A DNA stretch of 64,000 nt from Dyadobacter sediminis. GTDB taxonomy: Bacteria; Bacteroidota; Bacteroidia; Cytophagales; Spirosomataceae. Positions 7,973 through 15,612 of this stretch are shown piece by piece; the stretch's first letter is position 1; every line of letters starts with the position of its first letter. Both the position numbers and the translations under genes were made by a program. A model generated the notes under the pieces. The model made no database searches and had not been told where the DNA came from. It worked only from the letters and a program-made list of their open reading frames with translations. The stretch spans positions 558,001-622,000 of the forward strand of contig NZ_VCEI01000011.1 in the NCBI RefSeq assembly GCF_005860765.1, in the 5' to 3' direction.

Positions 7973-8652
7973 GTGCTTATTGGAATTTTGATTAAGCGTT
8001 CATTTCAGGATTAAGTACAATCAGGTATTTATCCCGAATTGGACGCTTTGTGGTTATACACCTGTATCTACAAAATGAGCATGAATGAAATATAATGATT
8101 ATTGCTGTTATAAGTAGAGCATACATATATATGCCAAATATCTGAACATCAAAAAGTAAGGATACCAAGAAGGCAAATCACTAATATAAATGCTTTTCAA
8201 ATTTATATTTTATCTTTAAAAATTTTAATAATAATTAATTTCTAACAGTGTTAAAATTTATTTTCCTGATTAAAATTACTTTTTGTTAATTAGTTATCTG
8301 ATTTTTACACAATGCAGATTCTCCCTTTACAAATGCAAAACCAAGTTGTTGTTACAAAGTTGGTTGTGGAAAGTTGCAAAATTCAGCATTTTCATGAGCT
8401 CCATCAGTAATGCAATTTCCTGCTTCCCTAAACCAAAGCATAGCGGAATGTTTATATCCTGAATCGTATGTTACCTTCCTTCTGTCATCCGGAAAGCAGC
8501 AGAAACCACGAATACCAAACACAGGATCGTGCTGCAAAGTAGCCATGAGAACAAAAGTTGCAAATCATGTACGCGACATTATACCGCCTCATTGTTAAAG
8601 TTTTGAATAAATATGATATTTGTACCCGATTTAATTAATCATTCCCGAAGTA
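7973..8652. other. Long intergenic region without a supported gene
   Basis: This 680-bp stretch is very AT-rich between about 8060 and 8290 and more balanced between 8300 and 8600. Two overlapping opposite ORFs of about 60 codons (8352-8546 and 8410-8598) show no recognisable family and no clear start signals. No tRNA-like cloverleaf, riboswitch or strong terminator was seen. The last 60 bp hold a candidate promoter for the receiver gene at 8653. It may contain regulatory RNA or a gene remnant, but nothing supports this directly. Confidence 0.5.
8592..8622 (+). promoter_or_regulatory. Candidate Bacteroidota promoter for the lone receiver
   Basis: TTG at 8592-8594, a 20-bp spacer and GATATTTG at 8615-8622 match the minus-33/minus-7 consensus with one mismatch. 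The receiver ATG at 8653 lies 30 bp downstream, giving a short leader. Pattern match only. Confidence 0.4.
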
Positions 8653-9081
8653 ATGTCAAGAAAAGGACCAATCATTTCTATTGAAGACGACACAGACGAT
8701 CAGCTGTTAATCAAAACAATCTTAAAAGAACTTGGAATTACAAATACGCTTATCTTTTTTCCGAACGGTCTGGATGCATTGCTTTATTTGGAAACCACTC
8801 AGGAGCAGCCATTTATAATTCTTTGCGATATCAATATGCCCATCATGAACGGCATTGAACTCCGCCGTCGTATTGAACAGAATGAATACCTCAGAAAGAA
8901 ATCCATTCCTTTTCTGTTTTTAAGCACAGCAGACAATCCGTTGGAAATCCAGATTGCTTACGATATGACTATTCAGGGATACTTTAAAAAGGATAACAAT
9001 TTTCATGATCTTAAAAGCAAATTCCGGACTATATACGATTACTGGCAATGCTGTCTGCATCCCAACAGTAACAATGGCTGA
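8653..9081 (+). CDS. Single-domain response regulator (CheY/Rcp1-like)
   Basis: The 142-residue protein is only a receiver domain: an acidic pair in IEDDTDD (residues 10-16), phosphoacceptor Asp59 in LCDINMPIMNG, a Ser/Thr in LFLSTAD near 96 and the conserved Lys in GYFKKD near 118. The extended C-terminal part and NMPIMNG core resemble Rcp1-like receivers, which relay phosphate or bind partner proteins without an output domain. It lies 680 bp from the zinc finger gene and is convergent with egtD, so it is probably a separate transcript. Its kinase could be the one at 4488, an orphan kinase, or one outside the window. Confidence 0.9.
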   Translation: MSRKGPIISIEDDTDDQLLIKTILKELGITNTLIFFPNGLDALLYLETTQEQPFIILCDINMPIMNGIELRRRIEQNEYLRKKSIPFLFLSTADNPLEIQIAYDMTIQGYFKKDNNFHDLKSKFRTIYDYWQCCLHPNSNNG

Positions 9082-9126
9082 CATATTTGTAAATTAATTT
9101 TGTACAGTGACAGCCGGAAAGATGAT

Positions 9127-10077
9127 TTATGGCTTAATCCACAAACTGTCCGTAAAGTAGTGCTTGCAATCCAGAAAATGCTCCATGACTTCAAATCCGT
9201 TTTCAACGGCGGTTCTTTCAATATCTTTAAGCGTATACTTCTTTGACAATTCGGTCCAAATCAGCTCGTTTTGTGAAAATTGGTAACTTTTGCCACTTTG
9301 AGAAATAGATACCCGCTGAGCCTTCAGACTTACAAGATAGCTTCTGACTTCGCCGTTGAGCGGATTGTAAAAAGAGTAAAATTCAAACTGGTTCAGGTTG
9401 AAATTTCCGCCAAGTTCGCGGTTAATCCTGTTCAGTAAATTGAGGTTGAAATCTCTGGTGATACCTTGCGGATCGTCGTAAGCCAGGCGTATGGTTGCCG
9501 GATTTTTCTGAAGATCAAATCCGGTCAGCAGCTTGTCACCGGCTTTCATATTCCGGTGAAATCCGGTCAGAAGAGCCCGAACTTCTTCCGCTTCGTAGTT
9601 TCCGATATTGCCGCCAAGAAACAGAAAAAGGTTGGGTGTGGAAGAAGAAGACAGTTCGCCGATCATGGAAAAATAATTACCGATCAGCGGTTTAATTTTC
9701 AGCGAGGGTAAATGCGACAGCATATTCGTTTTCAGCTCATCAATGGCTTTACCTGAAATATCAACCGGCACATAGGAAAAATCAATGCCTTTTTCCATCA
9801 ACTGTTTCAGAAGCTGACGAGTTTTTATCCCGTCGCCGGCACCGAGTTCCACAATGTTGAAAGGTTCGGCGAAGCTCAGCTTGTCAATGATTTTCTCTCC
9901 TTGTAAAGAAAGGATCTCAAATTCGCACGCAGTGGGGTAGTACTCAGGCATTTTCATGATGTCCTGAAAAATGACGCTGCCAATATCGTCATAGAAATAT
10001 TTGGATGAAATCTGTTTTAAAGGTGCGGATAATCCTTGGTGTATATCTTCTGCAAAAGTATTGTCTGACATGTTCAT
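9127..10077 (-). CDS. egtD: L-histidine N-alpha-methyltransferase EgtD
   Basis: EgtD trimethylates histidine to hercynine with S-adenosylmethionine, the first step of ergothioneine synthesis. The 316-residue length fits the family (about 320). Visible signatures are the N-terminal YFYDDIGSVIFQDI and MPEYYPT block, the SAM motif VELGAGDGIKTRQLL, GGNIGNY, LTGFDL, and the substrate-loop block YDDPQGITRDFNLNLLNRIN. The usual TRTE after YYPT reads ACE here, a small deviation in the N-terminal region. The gene starts 4 bp after egtB and is the last gene of the minus-strand operon. Its 3' end faces the receiver gene at 8653. Confidence 0.94.
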   Translation of the reverse strand: MNMSDNTFAEDIHQGLSAPLKQISSKYFYDDIGSVIFQDIMKMPEYYPTACEFEILSLQGEKIIDKLSFAEPFNIVELGAGDGIKTRQLLKQLMEKGIDFSYVPVDISGKAIDELKTNMLSHLPSLKIKPLIGNYFSMIGELSSSSTPNLFLFLGGNIGNYEAEEVRALLTGFHRNMKAGDKLLTGFDLQKNPATIRLAYDDPQGITRDFNLNLLNRINRELGGNFNLNQFEFYSFYNPLNGEVRSYLVSLKAQRVSISQSGKSYQFSQNELIWTELSKKYTLKDIERTAVENGFEVMEHFLDCKHYFTDSLWIKP

Positions 10078-10081
10078 TTGA

Positions 10082-11239
10082 TTATCTGGCCAGTCTGATG
10101 CCGGTATATTGCCAGCGTTCGTGGGCGTGAAAAAAATTGCGGTACGTTTTCCGGCTGTGTTCCGGCGAAGTGGCCACCGATGCGCCGCGAAGCACCATCT
10201 GGTTAATCATAAATTTGCCATTGTACTCACCAACAGCACCTTTGGCTTTTGTAAAACCCGGATAAGGAAGGTAAGAGCTGTTTGTCCATTCCCAGCGTTG
10301 CCCCCAGTCCAGCCGGTCGGAGGCAATTTCCCATTCTGCCTCAGATGGAAGCCGCATTTCTTTCCATTGCGCAAAAGCAGCAGCTTCATAAAAGCTGATG
10401 TGGCTCAACATGGCATCCGGATTAACTTTCTGCAGTCCGGCAAGCGTATAATAATGCCATTCCCCATTTATTTTATGCCAGTACATCGGCGCTTCCACGG
10501 CATGCTCATTAACCCAGGACCAGCCTTCATCCAGCCATAAATTGAAGTTCTGATAACCGCCATCTTCCATAAAGGCAATGTATTCGCCGTTGGTAACCAA
10601 CGACTTGCTGATTTCGAATTCATGAAGGTATACTTTATGACGGCCCAGTTCATTGTCGAAGCAAAACCCTTCTCCTTCAAACCCGATGTTGTAAACGCCT
10701 TCATGAACGGCTAAAAAACCGCTTTCTGTATTTTCAGAATTTACGAGATTATGACCTGCTTTGTAGACAGGGAACAGCGGATTATGTCCCAGAATATACT
10801 TGATATCCGTTACAAGCAGTTCCTGATGCTGCTGTTCATGATGCAAACCAAGCTGAATCATGGATAGGGCGTGGGTATCCGCCAGATTTTCCAAAAGCTC
10901 GTTCATGCACCGATCCACATGTTGACGGTAGGCATACACGTTTGCCGTTGTTGGCCGTGTAACATTTCCCCTGTCCGTACGAAGCGTGCGTTCGCCAACA
11001 TTGTTATAATAACTATTGAACAAAAAGCTGAAATCCTTGTCAAAAACCTCGTAACCCGGTTTGAAATTCTTTAATATAAATGTTTCAAAAAACCATGTGG
11101 AATGCGCCAGATGCCACTTTGGCGGACTTACAAAGGGTACGGGCTGTGGTACATAATCTTCTGTTTCCAGTGGCTCGCATATACTTTCAGAATGTTTTCT
11201 GACCGTATTATACGCCGCGCTGATGTTGTTAATGTTCAT
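10082..11239 (-). CDS. egtB: Ergothioneine biosynthesis sulfoxide synthase EgtB
   Basis: EgtB is a non-haem iron enzyme that uses oxygen to join hercynine to a thiol donor. The 385-residue protein has the N-terminal DinB-like domain with predicted iron ligands His46 (HLAHSTWFFE) and the HxxxHxE motif His133-His137-Glu139 in LHHEQQHQE, and a C-terminal formylglycine-generating-enzyme-like domain from about residue 180 ending in RNFFHAHERWQYTGIRLAR. This compact form resembles EgtB types reported to use cysteine rather than gamma-glutamylcysteine. No egtA or egtC is adjacent, which agrees with that idea but does not prove it. The start overlaps the end of the transporter gene by 11 bp, and egtD follows 4 bp later. 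Confidence 0.93.
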   Translation of the reverse strand: MNINNISAAYNTVRKHSESICEPLETEDYVPQPVPFVSPPKWHLAHSTWFFETFILKNFKPGYEVFDKDFSFLFNSYYNNVGERTLRTDRGNVTRPTTANVYAYRQHVDRCMNELLENLADTHALSMIQLGLHHEQQHQELLVTDIKYILGHNPLFPVYKAGHNLVNSENTESGFLAVHEGVYNIGFEGEGFCFDNELGRHKVYLHEFEISKSLVTNGEYIAFMEDGGYQNFNLWLDEGWSWVNEHAVEAPMYWHKINGEWHYYTLAGLQKVNPDAMLSHISFYEAAAFAQWKEMRLPSEAEWEIASDRLDWGQRWEWTNSSYLPYPGFTKAKGAVGEYNGKFMINQMVLRGASVATSPEHSRKTYRNFFHAHERWQYTGIRLAR

Positions 11240-12797
11240 TCGAGGAAAATTGTTTTAAATCTGTAATAGTCGTTATATTCAATGATTGTGCCTGTTCTTT
11301 GCGCATCATCAAGGCATAGGCATTATTGAACCCGATCGGTTTAAGCCATTGCAATTTATATTGCCTGGAAAATTCGCTCCTGACAAAATCATATACTTTT
11401 TCACGGCTTCCTGAAACCCGGCTCATTGTTTTTGTATCCGGTTTAAGAATGACAAGAAGCCCGGTTCCGGTATATTCCGGATAAAGGTCGATTTCGCCAT
11501 TGGTAAGGGCGTCAAAGCAGATTTTTGTACCGCCAAGGCCGGTTCGTGTCTGTACTGTTAGCTGCGTGTTTCCTTCAATAAGTTCTTTATACATTTCTAC
11601 AAGAATGTACTGTTCCGCAAATATTTTGGAACCCAGCCTGATTGTTCCCTTGCTTCCCTTCAACGGCTTTTTGTAAAGTCCTTTGGATAACAGAAAATCA
11701 TGCGCCACTTTTTCAGGAGCAAGCTTCAGGTAATCCACTTTAAAGTTGAGTTCCGTCATAACGGAATCATGAATGATGCCGGAAAGCAGGTTCAGAGCCG
11801 TCTCAAGTTCCGGATATTTTTCAAGAATTTCCGTTCTGACCAACGGACAGGCATAATAAGGCGGAAAAATGTTTTTGTCATCCTTTAGTGTAACCAGATT
11901 GTAAGCTTTTAAGCGTCCGTCCGTACTGTATCCGCTGATTATGTCCAGCTTCTTTTCAAATGCTGCTTTGTACATAACGGCATCGCTGATGACAACCGTA
12001 GGAATATCCAGTTTATACTTGGATTTTAAGCCGAGGTAACCATCTTCGCGGCCCATAAACTCGGGAGTAAAACCGGCAAGCAACTGGTTGCCGGTGTAAG
12101 GAACAAGGTAAAACGACGATAAAACAAGCAGCAGAACGGGTAATACAAGCATTACTTTGTTCATGCGCCGTAGACCGGATTTTTGCAGCAGTGAAAGCAG
12201 GAAATCCAGACCAATGGAAAGCAATGCAGCCGGGATGGCACCCGCCAGGATCATATTCGTATTGTTCAGCGCGATACCGCCGAAAATGAATTCGCCCAGA
12301 CCGCCTGCGGCTATATAGGCTGCCAAAGTAGCTACACCCACATTAATTACAGTAGCTGTACGTATTCCGGCCAGAATAACCGGCATGGCAAGCGGCAATT
12401 CTACCTGCATCAATATTTGCCACTTGTTCATCCCCATTCCTTTTGCCGATTCCGTAACGGCCGGCTCCACGCCAGAAATTCCGGTATACGTATTGCGGAT
12501 AACCGGCAGCAATGCATATAAGAACAATGCTGTAATGGCAGGAAGTGGCCCGATTCCGAGCAACGGGATCATGAATCCAAGCAAAGCCATACTTGGAATG
12601 GTTTGCATGATTCCCGCCAAACCTAGTACTGCCCATGCTGCCTTTTTTCTGCCTGCTATCCAGATTCCAAGCGGAAGACCGATGAAGACAGCCATAAAAA
12701 GCGAAATGCAGGTCAGGCCGATGTGCGTGATCGTCTGGCTCCACAGCTTGCCGGATTGCTGAAACATGAATTCCCATAAGCTTTGCTGCACTTCCAT
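11229..12797 (-). CDS. Fused ABC permease / substrate-binding protein, EgtU-like
   Basis: The 522-residue protein joins an inner-membrane permease domain (about 1-215, several hydrophobic helices and the EAA-like loop GMNKWQILMQVELPLAMPVILAG) to an OpuAC-type solute-binding domain (about 240-520) with the TRTGLGGTKICFDAL and EYTGTGL blocks typical of quaternary-ammonium binders. The same architecture is found in OpuC-like betaine importers and in EgtU of the characterised EgtUV ergothioneine importers. Here it sits between its ATPase (TAATG overlap) and egtB (11-bp overlap), so ergothioneine, hercynine or another betaine is the likely substrate. Fold and transport class are firm; the substrate is inferred from context. 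Confidence 0.88.
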   Translation of the reverse strand: MEVQQSLWEFMFQQSGKLWSQTITHIGLTCISLFMAVFIGLPLGIWIAGRKKAAWAVLGLAGIMQTIPSMALLGFMIPLLGIGPLPAITALFLYALLPVIRNTYTGISGVEPAVTESAKGMGMNKWQILMQVELPLAMPVILAGIRTATVINVGVATLAAYIAAGGLGEFIFGGIALNNTNMILAGAIPAALLSIGLDFLLSLLQKSGLRRMNKVMLVLPVLLLVLSSFYLVPYTGNQLLAGFTPEFMGREDGYLGLKSKYKLDIPTVVISDAVMYKAAFEKKLDIISGYSTDGRLKAYNLVTLKDDKNIFPPYYACPLVRTEILEKYPELETALNLLSGIIHDSVMTELNFKVDYLKLAPEKVAHDFLLSKGLYKKPLKGSKGTIRLGSKIFAEQYILVEMYKELIEGNTQLTVQTRTGLGGTKICFDALTNGEIDLYPEYTGTGLLVILKPDTKTMSRVSGSREKVYDFVRSEFSRQYKLQWLKPIGFNNAYALMMRKEQAQSLNITTITDLKQFSSNEH

Positions 12798-13765
12798 TAT
12801 TTACCCTGTTTGTAACTTGCAGCAGCGTTTTGAATAGCTGTTAAAGTAAAGTACTTTAATGATTTTGTCGCTGATTGATAAACAATTAGCCTGTTTTTGT
12901 TCAAGTTGGAAAGCTTTTCCATTCCTTCCCATAAACTCTTTGAACTCAGAAACAGAGGCGTTTGGGTTGTTTCATCAGCCGTCTCGAATTCATTCCAGAC
13001 ATCGTCGAAGGTTAAAGATTTCAGTTCCAGAAATAACCGTTGCTGATCAAAAAACGATTTTACAAATTCATTTTCAGGTTTGAACATCAGCTCCTTTGCC
13101 GTTCCGGATTGAACAATTTTACCTTTATCCATCAAACAGACTGCATCGCCAAGTTCAAAAGCTTCCTGAATATCGTGCGTCACCAGCACAATGGTTTTTC
13201 TTTTCAGTAAAGGCATTGCCGTGAATTCTGCTCTTACCTGCGCACGCGTAACCGGATCAAGCGCACCGAAAGGCTCGTCCATCAGCATAACCGGCGGATC
13301 AGATATCAATGCCCTTGCCAGCGCAACCCGCTGCTGTTGTCCGCCGCTGAGTTCGTTCGGGTATTTATTAGCAAAATGCGCAAACGGCAACTTTAACTGA
13401 TCCAGTAATTCAACTGTTTTTTCAATAATTTCTGTCTTGCTCCATTTCAGCAATTTTGGAACAATGGCAACATTCTCCGCAACGGTATAATGCGGGAACA
13501 AACCGTTATTTTGCGAAACGTAACCGATTGTACGCCGCAGAAATTCCGGTTTCTGATCAAAGATATTTTTTTCATTGATATATATAGTACCCGAAGTCGC
13601 TTCAATCAGGCGGTTCAGCATTTTCAATGTCGTCGTTTTGCCGCAGCCGCTTGTTCCCAGCAAAACCAGTGTATTCCCTTCCTTAACCTCGAAGGAAACG
13701 TTATTTACCGCATGAACAGCACGGAACTTCTTACTGATGTTTTCTGCAATGATCATGCATGACAA
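12797..13765 (-). CDS. ABC transporter ATPase of betaine/ergothioneine importer, EgtV-like
   Basis: The 322-residue ATPase has Walker A GTSGCGKTTT (37-46), the signature LSGGQQQRVALARAL, Walker B VMLMDEPFGALD and the switch His in VTHD. It belongs to the proline/glycine-betaine (OpuA/ProV) ATPase group. The C-terminal 80 residues are not an obvious CBS pair, unlike many members of this group, and look like a degenerate or shortened accessory domain. The stop codon overlaps the start of the permease-binding gene (TAATG). A 77-bp gap separates it from the flavoprotein gene upstream. It powers the fused permease at 11229-12797. Confidence 0.88.
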   Translation of the reverse strand: MSCMIIAENISKKFRAVHAVNNVSFEVKEGNTLVLLGTSGCGKTTTLKMLNRLIEATSGTIYINEKNIFDQKPEFLRRTIGYVSQNNGLFPHYTVAENVAIVPKLLKWSKTEIIEKTVELLDQLKLPFAHFANKYPNELSGGQQQRVALARALISDPPVMLMDEPFGALDPVTRAQVRAEFTAMPLLKRKTIVLVTHDIQEAFELGDAVCLMDKGKIVQSGTAKELMFKPENEFVKSFFDQQRLFLELKSLTFDDVWNEFETADETTQTPLFLSSKSLWEGMEKLSNLNKNRLIVYQSATKSLKYFTLTAIQNAAASYKQGK

Positions 13766-13842
13766 TTTAAACCGGAGAAACCAGGCAGTTTGTAGTTACG
13801 GGTTTAAGTTAGACATTATCACATCAATTGCAATGATACCGG

Positions 13843-15225
13843 CTACTTATCCAAGGTCATAAACAGGTTATTAAGCGATTCTGCATAGGTCGGATGCGCA
13901 AATACGCCGTTCAGAATCCGATCGTATGTTACGCCGCCCATCATGGCCATCTGCAGAATGGTCACAATTTCACCGCCTTGTTCGGCCAGAATGGAAGCGC
14001 CCAGGATTTGGCCGGTCGCCGCGTCTACAACCGCTTTCATCATGCCCCTTTCGTCGCCGGTTTCAATGGAGCGTGCGACGCTGCTGTTTTTCAGTGTGGC
14101 CACTTTTACGTTCAGTCCTTTATCCCTGGCTTCCTGTTCTGTGATACCAATTCTGCCCAGTTGCGGATCAATGAACATGCAGTAGGGCACCATTCTTCCT
14201 TCCGTAGTCTTGTTTTCTTGTCTGATTACGTTGGCTGCAATGATCCGGTAATCGTCAAATGCAATATGCGTAAATGCCGGCCCGCCTTTTACATCGCCCA
14301 ACGCGTAAATGCCTTTTACGTTGGTTTCCAGCTTCTCGTTTACCTTGATATACCCTTTCTTATCGATTGTAATACCGGCAGCTTCTACTTTTAATGCGGC
14401 GCTTTGCGGCTTTCTACCGGCTGCAACAAGAATGTGTGTACATTCCAAAGCGTTTTTCTCTCCGTTACTTTCCAGATTGACCGTAATCCGCTTTTCATTT
14501 CTAGAAACAGAAACGGCCTTGCTATTCGTAAGCAATCGGATGTTTTCCTCTGACAGGATTTTAGTGACTTCTTCTGCAATATCCCCGTCTTCTCTGGACA
14601 ATATACGTTCCGATGGTTCCAGAATGGTTACTTTGCTTCCAAAGCGGCTGTACATCTGTCCGAATTCCAGACCTATGTATCCGCTACCGATTACAAGCAG
14701 TTGTTCGGGAATTTCGTTGAGCTCCATAATGGTCGTGGAAGTCAGATATCCGGTTTCTTCAAGACCTTCAATGACAGGAATTTCCGGTTTTTCGCCGACA
14801 TTGATAAAGATTTGGTCCGCAGTAAATATCTCGGTATGGCCATCGTTCATGGTTATGCTCAGCTCCTTCTCCGCATTGAATTCGGCTGACCCGTAGTACA
14901 GATCCAAGTTTTCTGTTTCCAGAATCCCTTGTTCAGAATTGTCGCGCATCATTTGCACAATGCCGTTTTTACGTTTCAATATGGCCGCAAAATCAAGTTT
15001 TACAATTTCTGAAAAAACGCCGATATTCTTATTGTGATAGGCAGACCAAGCTGCTTTTGCCGATGCAATCATGGCTTTGGTAGGAGAGCAGCCGTCATTG
15101 ACACAGGTGCCGCCAACCCATCGTTTTTCAATCAGGGCCGTTTTTAATCCTGCATTTGCAAGTTTTTTGGATAAAGGCGTTCCTGCCTGGCCGGAGCCAA
15201 TGACTATTGCGTCATAATGTTTCAT
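13843..15225 (-). CDS. MerA/lipoamide-dehydrogenase-like FAD disulfide oxidoreductase
   Basis: The 460-residue protein is a class I flavoprotein disulfide reductase. It has the FAD motif GSGQAGTPL, redox cysteines Cys41 and Cys46 in GGTCVNDGCSPTK, NAD(P)H motif GSGYIGLEFGQM, the ATG-like AAGRKP, the second FAD motif ALGDVKGG, and the C-terminal HPTYAESL with the catalytic His-Glu pair. The spacing fits mercuric-reductase-like enzymes, but the extra C-terminal cysteine pair and N-terminal metal-binding domain of true MerA are missing. It lies 16 bp after the DUF427 gene and 77 bp before the transporter ATPase, so it belongs to the ergothioneine-linked operon. It may reduce a low-molecular-weight disulfide; the substrate is unknown. 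Confidence 0.88.
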   Translation of the reverse strand: MKHYDAIVIGSGQAGTPLSKKLANAGLKTALIEKRWVGGTCVNDGCSPTKAMIASAKAAWSAYHNKNIGVFSEIVKLDFAAILKRKNGIVQMMRDNSEQGILETENLDLYYGSAEFNAEKELSITMNDGHTEIFTADQIFINVGEKPEIPVIEGLEETGYLTSTTIMELNEIPEQLLVIGSGYIGLEFGQMYSRFGSKVTILEPSERILSREDGDIAEEVTKILSEENIRLLTNSKAVSVSRNEKRITVNLESNGEKNALECTHILVAAGRKPQSAALKVEAAGITIDKKGYIKVNEKLETNVKGIYALGDVKGGPAFTHIAFDDYRIIAANVIRQENKTTEGRMVPYCMFIDPQLGRIGITEQEARDKGLNVKVATLKNSSVARSIETGDERGMMKAVVDAATGQILGASILAEQGGEIVTILQMAMMGGVTYDRILNGVFAHPTYAESLNNLFMTLDK

Positions 15226-15241
15226 ATAAAGAGGAGATTAA

Positions 15242-15523
15242 TTACTGCACAATTTTGACGCCTTTCCAGAATGCAACGTAGTTCCTGATATTTGCGGCTG
15301 CGTCTTTTGGCTCAGGATAATACCATGCAGCATCCTTGTTGACGTCGCCATTTACGCTTACATTGTAATAAGATGCAATTCCTTTCCACGGGCAGGTTGT
15401 ATGCGTTTCCGACTTGGTTAGCAACTCTTTATTAACCGATGATTCCGGGAAATAATGATTGTTTTCAACAACAATCGTTTCAGTACTGTCGGCTATGACT
15501 TGATCGTTCCAGATGGCTTTCAT
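15242..15523 (-). CDS. DUF427 family protein
   Basis: This 93-residue protein matches the DUF427 family: an N-terminal beta strand set (MKAIWNDQVIADS), NHYFP, the hallmark HTTCPWKG with a conserved cysteine near residue 58, and a C-terminal AWYYPEP...NYVAFW segment. The biochemical role of the family is not established to my knowledge. It is the first gene of the apparent six-gene operon, lying 16 bp before the flavoprotein and directly after the ribF terminator. A weak promoter-like box (TAACATTG at 15529-15536) would make it nearly leaderless. The conserved cysteine and its redox neighbours suggest a thiol-related role, which is inference. Confidence 0.85.
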   Translation of the reverse strand: MKAIWNDQVIADSTETIVVENNHYFPESSVNKELLTKSETHTTCPWKGIASYYNVSVNGDVNKDAAWYYPEPKDAAANIRNYVAFWKGVKIVQ

Positions 15524-15550
15524 TCAGGCAATGTTATGAGGTATATGTCC

Positions 15551-15583
15551 GACAACAATAAAAGCGTGCCTGTAAAGACACGC
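15551..15583 (-). terminator. Intrinsic terminator of the ribF operon
   Basis: On the minus strand a 7-bp stem (GCGTGTC with GGCACGC, one T-G pair; 15564-15570 with 15577-15583) and a 6-base loop are followed by TTTTATTG. It lies 30-60 bp after the ribF stop and before the DUF427 start, so it separates the housekeeping operon from the ergothioneine operon. Confidence 0.7.
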
Positions 15584-15612
15584 CTGAAAGATATATGGAA
15601 AGAAATGAAGTC

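Noticed and set aside
8352..8598. Overlapping opposite ORFs of about 60 codons
   Set aside because: They overlap each other and match no family I recognise. The window gives no support for either.
13843..15225. True mercuric reductase of a mer operon
   Set aside because: No MerR, MerT or MerP genes nearby, and the MerA N-terminal metal-binding domain and C-terminal Cys pair are missing.
15529..15558. Promoter for the DUF427-egt operon (TTG, 19 bp, TAACATTG)
   Set aside because: The spacing is good, but initiation would fall at the ATG itself and the box overlaps the ribF terminator tract; too weak to list as a feature.
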